Assembly (NCBI GenBank): GCA_020846955.1
Contig: JADLCZ010000033.1
Coordinates: 1 to 13,592, forward strand
Direction: 5' to 3'
DNA length: 13,592 nucleotides
Origin: Candidatus Nomurabacteria bacterium
GTDB taxonomy: Bacteria; Patescibacteriota; Minisyncoccia; Phycocordibacterales; UBA9973
Both the position numbers and the translations under genes were made by a program. Below, one piece after another: positions 6,796 through 13,218 of this stretch; the first letter of the stretch is position 1; each line of letters opens with the position of its first letter. The notes below the pieces were generated by a model. The model was not told the origin of the DNA. It did no database searches and saw nothing but the letters and a program-made list of their open reading frames with translations.

Positions 6796-8049
6796 CTATT
6801 CCATCATTTTATGGACAGGTTTTGTTATACCAACTTGTTTAAATATTGTAGGGTTTTCCTCCCCTGTTACTTCAAGGACTGCCCAAGCGCCTTTGTTCAT
6901 ACGAGCAAGAGCGTGATCAACAAGTAGATATTTCCCCGGTACATCCACTGTAAATTCTACAATCGATGCTCCTCCTGGGAGAACAGCTGTTGTTTGTACA
7001 TTTTCAAAAACAGATGAGTTGGATCCAATCGCTGCCTCTGGATAAACTTTATCAAAAATTTCTCCAATCACATGAAAAGATGAGATTAGATTTACTCCAC
7101 CATTACCTACATACATTCTTATTTTATCTCCTACCTTTGCATGCATTCGTGGCATACTCTCTACCTTACCGTTAAAAACTACATAGTTTGGTACACCTTC
7201 AAGTAGTGCATCAGAATCAAATGGTACTAAACCTTTTTTACCAAGTTGTCCTTCTGTATAAAGCTCGCCTTGTGTAACATAAAATTCTTTATCAACTTTA
7301 GACAATTGTGTTGTGGAATCTTTTGGATCAACCATTATCAAACCATACTGACCATGAGAGTTGTGTGTACTAACATTTGGCATCGCACAGTGATAAACAT
7401 AAAGTCCAGGATTAAGAGCTTTGAAAAGAAAAGTTTTTGATTCCCCTGGCATAACATTAGTAAGACTTGCTCCACCACCTTGCCCAGTAACAGCATGCAA
7501 ATCAATATTATGATTATGCAAACTTGATTTATCATTTGTGAGTGTTAGCTCAACAGTATCTCCTTCTTTTATTCGTAACATTGGCCCTGGAACTTGCTTG
7601 TTGTATGTCCAATAATTAAAATATATACCTGGTCCAATTTCCGAAATAACTTCTTGGGCATGTAAACTTATTCTTACGATTCCATCAGCATCTGGTTTTT
7701 GCGCTTCATTTGGGACTTGGTTTGGATCTGCTCCTATGTCTGCCACTTTTTCAAACTTATTCTCGTGCATAAAAAAGTCAAAGATCTTTGGAACCGGTAT
7801 TGAGGCTGGCATTCCTCCTGGTGCATGAGACATCATAAATGCTGGCATTGCGAAATTAGGTGCATATGTCTTGTTTGAAAGTAATCCTGTAACAAAAACA
7901 ACCAAAATCAAAATAATCGGTGTATAAATACCAGGTTTTTTTAATATTTTAAGTAATTTCTGCTTTTTTACTAAGTGAACAACAAGAATCAACAAAGCAA
8001 CAACCCCAACAAGCACGGAAATAAGCTCAAAAATAAGATCTTTATGCAT
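6796..8049 (-). CDS. Membrane-anchored copper nitrite-reductase-like (NirK/AniA-type) two-domain multicopper protein
   Basis: 417 residues. Two N-terminal membrane segments (about 7-28 and 42-58) anchor a two-cupredoxin-domain enzyme of the AniA/NirK type. Type-2 copper ligands are His185, His220 and His379, and the catalytic pair is Asp183 and His326 (HNIDLH, YHC, LVDHALARM, SFHVIG). Type-1 ligands are His180, Cys221 and His229, but the axial Met expected 13 residues after the Cys (HxxNGMYG in AniA) is Gln234 (HNSHGQYG). The complete type-2 centre supports nitrite reduction to NO. The changed axial ligand should lower the type-1 potential, so another oxidase or reductase activity is possible. 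The gene sits 80 nt upstream of csoR on the same strand but outside the CsoR operator, with its own promoters. It is the only energy-related redox enzyme in the window. Confidence 0.85.
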   Translation of the reverse strand: MHKDLIFELISVLVGVVALLILVVHLVKKQKLLKILKKPGIYTPIILILVVFVTGLLSNKTYAPNFAMPAFMMSHAPGGMPASIPVPKIFDFFMHENKFEKVADIGADPNQVPNEAQKPDADGIVRISLHAQEVISEIGPGIYFNYWTYNKQVPGPMLRIKEGDTVELTLTNDKSSLHNHNIDLHAVTGQGGGASLTNVMPGESKTFLFKALNPGLYVYHCAMPNVSTHNSHGQYGLIMVDPKDSTTQLSKVDKEFYVTQGELYTEGQLGKKGLVPFDSDALLEGVPNYVVFNGKVESMPRMHAKVGDKIRMYVGNGGVNLISSFHVIGEIFDKVYPEAAIGSNSSVFENVQTTAVLPGGASIVEFTVDVPGKYLLVDHALARMNKGAWAVLEVTGEENPTIFKQVGITKPVHKMME

Positions 8050-8101
8050 AAATTTTAATTATAAATTAATTAATAAAAAAACATCTTTTTAACACATATT
8101 T

Positions 8102-8110
8102 ATTATACCA
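8102..8110 (-). promoter_or_regulatory. Extended -10 promoter upstream of the nitrite-reductase-like gene
   Basis: TGGTATAAT on the minus strand. Six nt downstream is a GTG at 8095 that opens a 9-codon ORF (8095-8066). The main ATG follows about 46 nt after the GTG. A second TATAAT (8063-8058) lies 8 nt before the main ATG, so two start sites are possible. Confidence 0.55.
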
Positions 8111-8128
8111 CAACTAGTTATCCCCAAT

Positions 8129-8157
8129 TTTACAATCACTTAAAATAAGAATATAAT
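8129..8157 (+). promoter_or_regulatory. Promoter of the B12/ribonucleotide reductase operon
   Basis: TTTACA at 8129-8134, a 17-nt spacer and a perfect TATAAT at 8152-8157. No start codon lies at the leaderless position. Transcription from about 8164 would give a 72-nt leader before ATG 8236. Confidence 0.75.
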
Positions 8158-8184
8158 AGCTTAGCAGTTGCAAAACTACACCCC

Positions 8185-8221
8185 TTATTAACCCCCGCTT
8201 GAGAACTATAAGCGTTATTAA
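8185..8221 (+). promoter_or_regulatory. Hairpin in the 72-nt leader of the B12 operon
   Basis: CGCTT (8196-8200) pairs with AAGCG (8210-8214) around a 9-nt loop. An outer TTATTAA (8185-8191) pairs with TTATTAA (8215-8221) with one T-T mismatch, leaving four unpaired C on the 5' side. The leader lacks Shine-Dalgarno and a recognisable cobalamin riboswitch core. The function is unknown. Confidence 0.4.
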
Positions 8222-8235
8222 ACAGCCCCAAAGAA

Positions 8236-8781
8236 ATGGAAAATTACAAAAAAAACTGGTTCAAATTTATCATCGGATTCGTAGCTTGTTTTTTAGCTCG
8301 TTTGCTTCCATTTCGTCCCCCTAATATCGAACCAATCCTTGCAACCCAAATGCCATTCGCAAAAGCATACGGGAAATTGTCGGGGTTTTTATTTGCCGCG
8401 AGTAGTATCATCCTTTACGACATTGTGACAAATAAAATTGGGATTTGGACACTGGTCACCGCTCTCGCTTATGGATTACTCGCACTTTGGGCTTCAACAT
8501 ACTTTAAAAATCGAAAAAATACCTCAATAAATTACGCCAAATTCGCAATCATGGGCACAATTGCCTACGATATAGTCACTGGTTTATCTATCGGCCCCAT
8601 TTTCTTCCACCAGACATTCACGCAAGCTCTCGTCGGACAAATTCCATTCACAATTCTTCATCTTATAGGCAATGTTAGCTTTGCCTTCCTTCTCTCCCCT
8701 CTAATCTACAAATATGTTATCGAAAACAAGAAACTGGAATCCAAATCAATCATTACAATCTTTAATCTAAAACAAATATGA
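8236..8781 (+). CDS. ECF-type transporter S component-like membrane protein (probable corrinoid uptake)
   Basis: 181 residues with about five or six hydrophobic segments. A conserved FRPPNIEPILATQMPFAKAYG stretch (26-46) falls between the first two, and YDIVT occurs twice (61-65, 111-115), suggesting an internal repeat. This resembles substrate-binding S components of energy-coupling factor importers. The gene overlaps the class II ribonucleotide reductase by 4 bp (ATGA), and a cobalamin adenosyltransferase follows. I therefore infer that it takes up a cobalamin or precursor. No ECF ATPase (A/A') or T component is in the window, so it would need a shared module elsewhere. The family call is moderately sure; the substrate is inference from neighbours only. 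Confidence 0.65.
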   Translation: MENYKKNWFKFIIGFVACFLARLLPFRPPNIEPILATQMPFAKAYGKLSGFLFAASSIILYDIVTNKIGIWTLVTALAYGLLALWASTYFKNRKNTSINYAKFAIMGTIAYDIVTGLSIGPIFFHQTFTQALVGQIPFTILHLIGNVSFAFLLSPLIYKYVIENKKLESKSIITIFNLKQI

Positions 8782-11060
8782 AAAAGTCACGAAGCAACAA
8801 GAAACATTCAACTCTGACCCAGATACAAAAACGCGACGGGAGCATAGTTCCGTTTGACGGCAAACACATAACTCGAGCAATCTCTCGAGCGATGCAATCT
8901 GTAAACGAAGGCGATGAAATGAGTGCTGAGAAAATGATGTTCAATGTTCTTGATGCTTTGGTTGTACTAAAGAATGAAAAAGGTTTGAAAACTTTCATCC
9001 CAAATGTGGAAACAATCCAAGACGTAGTGGAAAACGAATTGATTGTGGGTGGATATTCCAAAACTGCAAAATCATACATCCTGTACCGAAAAGAGCGCTC
9101 AATGGTACGTGAGAAAGCAGGATTTGTCCCAGAGAAAATCAAAGAACTTGTAGCAGAGAGCAAGAAGCATTTCCGCAACCCTCTAGCCGAGCTTGTGTAC
9201 TACCGCTCTTATGCAAAATGGATTCCCGAAGAAGACCGTCGCGAAACTTGGATCGAGACAATCGACCGCTATGTAGGATTTATGCGCGAAAATTTGGGCT
9301 CCAAGCTTACCAATGCCGAATACGCTGAAATCCGTGAATCTATAATTAGCCAACAAGCACTACCTTCTATGCGCTTGCTACAATTCTCGGGCAAAGCAGC
9401 ACAACGTACAAATATCTGTGCTTACAATTGTTCATTTATCGCACCACGCACATTCCAAGATTTCGCCGAAATCATGTACATCTCTATGTGTGGTACTGGT
9501 GTAGGCTGGTCTGTCGAGAGCGAGAACATCCACGCTCTTCCTCAAATCCTCAAACAAACTGGCAAGAAATTACCAACATTTGTAATCCCAGATAGCAAAG
9601 AGGGTTGGGCAGATGCACTAACGCTAGGCATGAAGACTTGGTTTGAAGGTAATGATATATCTTTCGACTACTCACTTATCCGCCCTGCAGGGTCACGCCT
9701 TAAAGTAATGGGTGGCAAATCTTCAGGTCCTGCTCCACTTATTTCCCTTCTTGAATTTACACGAGAAAGAATCTTTCGCCGACAAGGACGACACCTTACC
9801 AATCTTGATGCGCACGATATTATTTGTAAAATCGGTGACTGTGTAGTGTCTGGAGGAGTTCGCCGAAGTGCGATGATCTCCCTATCGGACCTTGATGACG
9901 AAGCAATACGTGATTCTAAAAAAGGTCAATTTTATGTTTCCGAAGGCCAGAGAATGCTTGCCAACAACTCTGCAGTATATCTATCCAAGCCAAGCTCTGT
10001 AGAATTCATGGACGAGTGGATTGCCTTGATGAAAAGTGGTAGCGGTGAAAGAGGAATATTCAACCGCGGAGGATTGGCACAAACATTACCAAAGCGCCGA
10101 CTTGATCAATTCAAAGGTGGTATCTATCCTGCATGGGGAACAAATCCTTGTGGAGAAATAATCTTGCAGTCTAAACAATTCTGTAACTTGTCCGAAGTAG
10201 TAGCCCGTGCCGAAGACACAGAAGAAACTCTTTTGAAAAAAGTTCGCATTGCAACAATCCTAGGAACTTACCAATCTACTCTCACCTACTTCCCATACCT
10301 ATCAAAAGAATGGAAGAAGAATTGCGAAAAAGAAAGATTACTTGGTGTCTCTATCACTGGCCAATGGGATTCCAAGCTTGTACGAGAGCCCCAAATGCTC
10401 GACAAGATGAAAAAGGTGGCAATAGAAGTAAACAAGAAATATGCAAAACGTTTCGATGTACCACAGTCCACTTGTGTAACTTGTGTGAAGCCTTCTGGAA
10501 CTGCATCTCAGACTGTAGACTGTGCTTCCGGTATGCACCCAAGATACGCTCCATACTACATCCGCCGTATCCGAATCTCGGCTACAGATGCATTGTTCAA
10601 AATGCTCAAAGACCAAGGCGTACCTTACTACCCAGAAGTTGGCCAAACAATAGACAGTGCCACAACATTTGTACTCGAATTCCCTGTAAAGGCTCCAGAA
10701 GGTGCAATCTGTAAAGATGATGTAAATGCCATCGCACAGCTCGAACACTGGAAAGTAGTAAAGAAGCACTACACAGAACACAACCCATCTGTCACAATCT
10801 CTGTCGGCGACGACGAGTGGCTAGCAGTAGCCAACTGGGTGTACGAGAACTGGGATCTAGTCGGTGGACTCTCATTCCTACCTCGCTCAAACCACGTGTA
10901 CCAATTGGCTCCATACGAGGCTATAACAAAAGAGAAATTCGAAGAGATGACAAAGCGCCTAGGAAACCTCGACTTCTCCAAAATCGTAACTTACGAAAAA
11001 GAAGATGAAACGGAAGTGAAAAAAGAACTCGCTTGTGTAAGTGGTGTGTGCGAAGTCTAA
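8778..11060 (+). CDS. nrdJ: Adenosylcobalamin-dependent (class II) ribonucleoside-triphosphate reductase
   Basis: 760 residues. An N-terminal ATP-cone (about 13-105, starting QIQKRDGSIVPFDGKHI) is followed by the ten-stranded barrel. Cys218 (AYNCSF) and Cys469 form the redox pair. Asn456, Cys458 and Glu460 (NPCGEI) are the substrate and thiyl-radical residues, with the same 11-residue Cys-Cys spacing as Lactobacillus leichmannii RTPR. The C-terminal tail ACVSGVCEV supplies the shuttle cysteines Cys753 and Cys758. All catalytic residues are present. The enzyme converts ribonucleotides to deoxyribonucleotides using AdoCbl and needs no oxygen. Having an ATP-cone on a monomeric RTPR-type enzyme adds allosteric control that the L. 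leichmannii enzyme lacks. It is coupled to the S-component gene by an ATGA overlap. Its base composition looks richer in G+C than the copper cluster. Confidence 0.95.
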   Translation: MKKSRSNKKHSTLTQIQKRDGSIVPFDGKHITRAISRAMQSVNEGDEMSAEKMMFNVLDALVVLKNEKGLKTFIPNVETIQDVVENELIVGGYSKTAKSYILYRKERSMVREKAGFVPEKIKELVAESKKHFRNPLAELVYYRSYAKWIPEEDRRETWIETIDRYVGFMRENLGSKLTNAEYAEIRESIISQQALPSMRLLQFSGKAAQRTNICAYNCSFIAPRTFQDFAEIMYISMCGTGVGWSVESENIHALPQILKQTGKKLPTFVIPDSKEGWADALTLGMKTWFEGNDISFDYSLIRPAGSRLKVMGGKSSGPAPLISLLEFTRERIFRRQGRHLTNLDAHDIICKIGDCVVSGGVRRSAMISLSDLDDEAIRDSKKGQFYVSEGQRMLANNSAVYLSKPSSVEFMDEWIALMKSGSGERGIFNRGGLAQTLPKRRLDQFKGGIYPAWGTNPCGEIILQSKQFCNLSEVVARAEDTEETLLKKVRIATILGTYQSTLTYFPYLSKEWKKNCEKERLLGVSITGQWDSKLVREPQMLDKMKKVAIEVNKKYAKRFDVPQSTCVTCVKPSGTASQTVDCASGMHPRYAPYYIRRIRISATDALFKMLKDQGVPYYPEVGQTIDSATTFVLEFPVKAPEGAICKDDVNAIAQLEHWKVVKKHYTEHNPSVTISVGDDEWLAVANWVYENWDLVGGLSFLPRSNHVYQLAPYEAITKEKFEEMTKRLGNLDFSKIVTYEKEDETEVKKELACVSGVCEV

Positions 11061-11083
11061 TCAATCAAAATAAAAATACCTGT

Positions 11084-11148
11084 CCCGTACTAAATTTCGA
11101 TTACGGTGCATGACAAGGAAAATTATCAATTTAAATTTTAGTACCGGG
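11084..11148 (+). promoter_or_regulatory. Inverted repeat before the adenosyltransferase core start
   Basis: CCCGTACTAAATTT (11084-11097) pairs with AAATTTTAGTACCGGG (11133-11148) with two single-base bulges. The 3' arm ends on the base before ATG 11149, and the 35-nt loop holds the alternative ATG at 11110. It could control start access. No U-tract follows. Confidence 0.45.
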
Positions 11149-11736
11149 ATGCTATTCACAGGAAAAGGAGATGGTGGCACAACAAAGACCTTTGGTTGCA
11201 ACCAGCGTATTTCGAAGAGCTCGGCTATCACCGAAGCGCTCGGGTCACTTGATGAAATTAATTCATTTCTTGGACTCTTGAAAGTTAAATCTGTCGATAT
11301 AATATTCCCGCTCGAAAGTGGGAATATTAATCTAGCCCTCACAATCAATCGTATCCAACAAGACCTTTTCATAGTACAAGCAGAATTGGCAGGGGCCGAT
11401 AAAACAATCTCCGAAGAGAAAGTGAAGTGGCTCGAACAAATAATAAATGAAGTAGAGAAATGTTTGCCCCCTATCACAACATTCTTCGTCTCTGGAGGAT
11501 GCGAATTAGCATCTCTCGCAGACATAGCTCGCACAATAGCTCGCCGTGCCGAGCGCCGTGTAGTAGGAGTGGTAGACGAATCAAAACAAGTCCAAGCTGA
11601 ATTAGAAGAAACCAAAGAAGTAGTAAGCAAACAAACCCTAGCCTACCTCAATCGACTATCGAGTGTCCTCTATGCAACAGCAAGAATGGCAAATCACATA
11701 AATGGTGTTGTCGAAGAGTCTCCTAATTATAAGTAA
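11110..11736 (+). CDS. ATP:cob(I)alamin adenosyltransferase, PduO type
   Basis: 208 residues from ATG 11110, or 195 from ATG 11149. The shorter form begins MLFTGKGDGGTTKTF, where the family usually begins, so 11149 may be the true start. Hallmarks are the TGKGDGGTT nucleotide loop, ALGSLDEINSFLGL, RIQQDLFIVQAELAG, the FVSGGCELASLADIARTIARRAERRVV helix motif and LAYLNRLSSVLYATAR. It transfers the adenosyl group of ATP to cob(I)alamin, making the AdoCbl cofactor that the adjacent ribonucleotide reductase needs. An extra segment around residues 64-73 is encoded by a 13-bp hairpin (11300-11329) in a loop that is shorter in relatives. The gene is 49-88 nt after nrdJ and the two are probably co-transcribed. 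Confidence 0.9.
   Translation: MTRKIINLNFSTGMLFTGKGDGGTTKTFGCNQRISKSSAITEALGSLDEINSFLGLLKVKSVDIIFPLESGNINLALTINRIQQDLFIVQAELAGADKTISEEKVKWLEQIINEVEKCLPPITTFFVSGGCELASLADIARTIARRAERRVVGVVDESKQVQAELEETKEVVSKQTLAYLNRLSSVLYATARMANHINGVVEESPNYK
11300..11329. repeat. Hairpin-forming palindrome inside the adenosyltransferase gene
   Basis: Arms 11300-11312 and 11317-11329 pair over 13 bp with one G-U, around a CGAA tetraloop. It encodes part of IIFPLESGNINLA, in a variable loop before the conserved RIQQDLF helix. It looks like an in-frame palindromic insertion. Confidence 0.6.
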
Positions 11737-11778
11737 AATTACAAGGCAAGACCTTGTACAAGGTCTTGCCTTGTAATT
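11737..11778. terminator. 42-bp perfect palindrome after the B12 operon (terminator-like)
   Basis: The palindrome begins on the base after the adenosyltransferase TAA and is symmetric for 21 bp on each side of a TTGTACAA centre, with arms ATTACAAGGCAAGACC and complement. It is followed by TTGTAATT-type sequence rather than a clean T-run. It should stop transcription or protect the mRNA end, but it is not a textbook intrinsic terminator. It could also be a small repeat. Confidence 0.6.
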
Positions 11779-11797
11779 ACAATCATAACTAATTTTT

Positions 11798-11806
11798 TGG
11801 TATAAT
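11798..11806 (+). promoter_or_regulatory. Extended -10 promoter for the short ORF and methyltransferase gene
   Basis: TGGTATAAT, then exactly 6 nt (AAATAC), then ATG at 11813. No strong -35 is present. This is the same leaderless geometry as at 613-627. Confidence 0.65.
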
Positions 11807-11812
11807 AAATAC

Positions 11813-11869
11813 ATGAATCTTTTGCCGATGATTTCAATAGGTTTCTTTAATCTTTTCGGTACAAAATAA
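11813..11869 (+). CDS. 18-residue upstream ORF, leaderless
   Basis: It encodes MNLLPMISIGFFNLFGTK, hydrophobic with three Phe. It begins at the predicted transcription start and ends with TAA only 6 nt before ATG 11876, in the same frame as the next gene. It may be a translated leader that delivers ribosomes to the downstream ATG, which lacks a Shine-Dalgarno sequence. No terminator hairpin lies between the two, so this is not an attenuator of the trp type. The ORF could also be an accidental feature of the 5' leader. Confidence 0.4.
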   Translation: MNLLPMISIGFFNLFGTK

Positions 11870-11875
11870 TATTCT

Positions 11876-12784
11876 ATGGATGACACTAAAAAAATTTCAA
11901 AAATTGCTCAACAATTACTTTTAGCATTTCGCGATAATTCCTTTTTAGATTTTAAAAAGGAGGAAAAAATTCTGAATGAAAACTTAAAAACTCTCGCCTT
12001 TGAATGGGACAAATCTTTTGGCGTTTTTCCTGAGCGTAAAATGAAGAATGGGTCTTTTTTGTGGAAATTCGAAAAAGCTAAACGTTCTAAACATCTGATT
12101 AAAATCTTAAAAGGAGTATTAAATGGACACCGCGACTCGACTATTGTAAATCCCGCTTGCTACGATGGCAAGCGTGCTCGCCAGATTGCGTTGAATATCC
12201 CCCACTCAAAAGTTATTGCCTGCGACATAGATCCGCATTGGAATAAAAACCAGAGTATTTTTCGAAAACTCTTCTTTAAAAAGGAACCTCAGAATTACTC
12301 TTTTATTCAAGATGATGTTTTTAATTCGCAGATACAAAGCAACCCTGAAGTCACAGTTTTCTTTGGTGCGTGTGGATCTGTTTCAGACGCGATTATGGAC
12401 TTTGCCATCAAGGAAAAATCTACTTATTTGGTGTGCCGTATTTGTTGCCATGAAAACATAGGAGGAAATACTGTGGTTCGAAAAAGAAATTCATTACTTA
12501 ATTTTTATTTCAGATTTAAAAATAGATCTTTTCAAAAGAAGAAAGAGTCTAAAACGGGTTATTACTTTTCTGATACTTATTCGAAATCAGCATACCCAAG
12601 AAGTAATGCCATAAAACAGATTTCAAATTCTGAAGAATACGAGAAGATTGCTCAAAACAGTATTGATAGTTCCCTATGTGCAACGTTGATAGATTTGGAC
12701 CGATGTTGTTATTTAATCGAAAAAGGATATAAGGTTTTCTACAACGATGAATTATTTGTGGCCCAAAAAGTAACTAAGTCATAA
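11876..12784 (+). CDS. Class I methyltransferase-like protein
   Basis: 302 residues. Residues 88-120 form a Rossmann-type start (STIVNPACYDGKRARQIALN ... KVIACDIDPHW) with an acidic Asp-Ile-Asp where SAM-dependent methyltransferases hold the ribose. Residues 163-178 (FGACGSVSDAIMDFAI) and 187-192 (CRICCH) recall the ACG...DxAI and CCH motifs of Methyltransf_32-type domains. The substrate is unknown. The glycine-rich motif I is degenerate (NPACYDGKR), so SAM binding is likely but not certain. The first 80 residues are charged and helical with no clear domain. The gene follows an 18-codon leader ORF and ends at a strong terminator, so it is a one-gene unit. Lys-rich stretches (FRFKNRSFQKKKESK) could contact nucleic acid. 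Confidence 0.65.
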   Translation: MDDTKKISKIAQQLLLAFRDNSFLDFKKEEKILNENLKTLAFEWDKSFGVFPERKMKNGSFLWKFEKAKRSKHLIKILKGVLNGHRDSTIVNPACYDGKRARQIALNIPHSKVIACDIDPHWNKNQSIFRKLFFKKEPQNYSFIQDDVFNSQIQSNPEVTVFFGACGSVSDAIMDFAIKEKSTYLVCRICCHENIGGNTVVRKRNSLLNFYFRFKNRSFQKKKESKTGYYFSDTYSKSAYPRSNAIKQISNSEEYEKIAQNSIDSSLCATLIDLDRCCYLIEKGYKVFYNDELFVAQKVTKS

Positions 12785-12804
12785 AGTAAAAATTTATTTA
12801 GCAT

Positions 12805-12835
12805 AAAAAGAGCCCGAAATTCGGGCTCTTTTTTT
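12805..12835. terminator. Bidirectional intrinsic terminator
   Basis: AAAAAGAGCCCGAA pairs with TTCGGGCTCTTTTT around a 1-3 nt centre, with an A-run on one side and seven T on the other. It lies between the convergent methyltransferase (stop 12784) and 89-residue (stop 12834) genes and serves both strands. Confidence 0.95.
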
Positions 12836-13103
12836 AGTTTAGAAAAACATTAATCTCACTGATGACATCTTCAATGCTCATGTCTTTTAAAATCCTAAAT
12901 TTAGGATCTTTTGGAAGTTCGTTTAAATCATGGTCGGTGAAAATTAAGGAATAACCACCTCTTACCTCTTCGAGGTGGATCTCCTCCAAGCCAGGAATGT
13001 AAACAAAGTCTGGATTGTACCCGTAATCTTTTAGATGACTGATACATGAATGGTGCTTCGCACTGGAAGCCTTGTTTGAAGAAACAAATAGGATTTTTTG
13101 CAT
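12834..13103 (-). CDS. 89-residue protein resembling a degenerate low-molecular-weight phosphatase fold
   Basis: It begins MQKILFVSSNKASSAK, which aligns by eye with the first strand and P-loop of small predicted protein tyrosine phosphatases (ILFVCSxNxxRSPTAE). Here the nucleophile Cys and the loop Arg are both replaced (Ser8; Ser14 or Ala15), so no phosphatase activity is expected. Later segments (GGYSLIFTDHDLNELPKDPKFRILKDMSIEDVI) fit the second half of such folds. There is only one Cys (Cys20). The gene lies behind a predicted cysteine-responsive attenuator (13131-13254), and its own ATG has no Shine-Dalgarno. The family assignment is tentative; it may instead be an unrelated small Rossmann-like protein. 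The gene itself is well supported by its promoter, leader and terminator. Confidence 0.7.
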   Translation of the reverse strand: MQKILFVSSNKASSAKHHSCISHLKDYGYNPDFVYIPGLEEIHLEEVRGGYSLIFTDHDLNELPKDPKFRILKDMSIEDVISEINVFLN

Positions 13104-13130
13104 GTTTTTATTTTTATTTGGTTGTGAAAT

Positions 13131-13157
13131 AACAAAAACCAGCTAATTAAAGCTGGT
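13131..13157 (-). terminator. Attenuator terminator hairpin (segments 3:4)
   Basis: ACCAGCT (13157-13151) and AGCTGGT (13144-13138) form a 7-bp stem with a 6-nt loop, followed by TTTTGTTATTT. It lies between the leader peptide and the 89-residue gene. Segment 3 can pair instead with GGCTGG at 13201-13196. Confidence 0.75.
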
Positions 13158-13218
13158 CCTTGTTTTCATATAGATTTATTACACAAACACAAATACCAGC
13201 CTTTTAACTTGTAGCTGG
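13151..13218 (-). promoter_or_regulatory. Antiterminator region of the attenuator (segments 1, 2, 3)
   Basis: CCAGCT (13218-13213, segment 1) can pair with GGCTGG (13201-13196, segment 2). Segment 2 can instead pair with segment 3 (13157-13149) over 9 bp including one G-U, which would destroy the terminator. The three mutually exclusive pairings are those of a classical leader-peptide attenuator. Confidence 0.7.

Noticed and set aside
8158..8235. Cobalamin riboswitch upstream of the B12 operon
   Set aside because: The leader is only about 72 nt and has no B12-box or GCCACTG-like core; a full cobalamin riboswitch would not fit.
10286..10981. Several open frames antisense to or out of frame with nrdJ
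   Set aside because: They overlap a fully motif-supported gene, show no protein-family features and have biased residue composition typical of shadow frames.
11061..11630. 189-codon antisense frame over the adenosyltransferase gene
   Set aside because: The plus-strand gene has clear PduO motifs; the antisense product is Ser-rich and without a recognisable domain.
12954..12983. Inverted repeat CCACCTC/GAGGTGG in the 89-residue gene
   Set aside because: It is a short 7-bp match in a coding stretch rich in Glu, Val and Gly codons (LEEIHLEEVRGG) and needs no further explanation.
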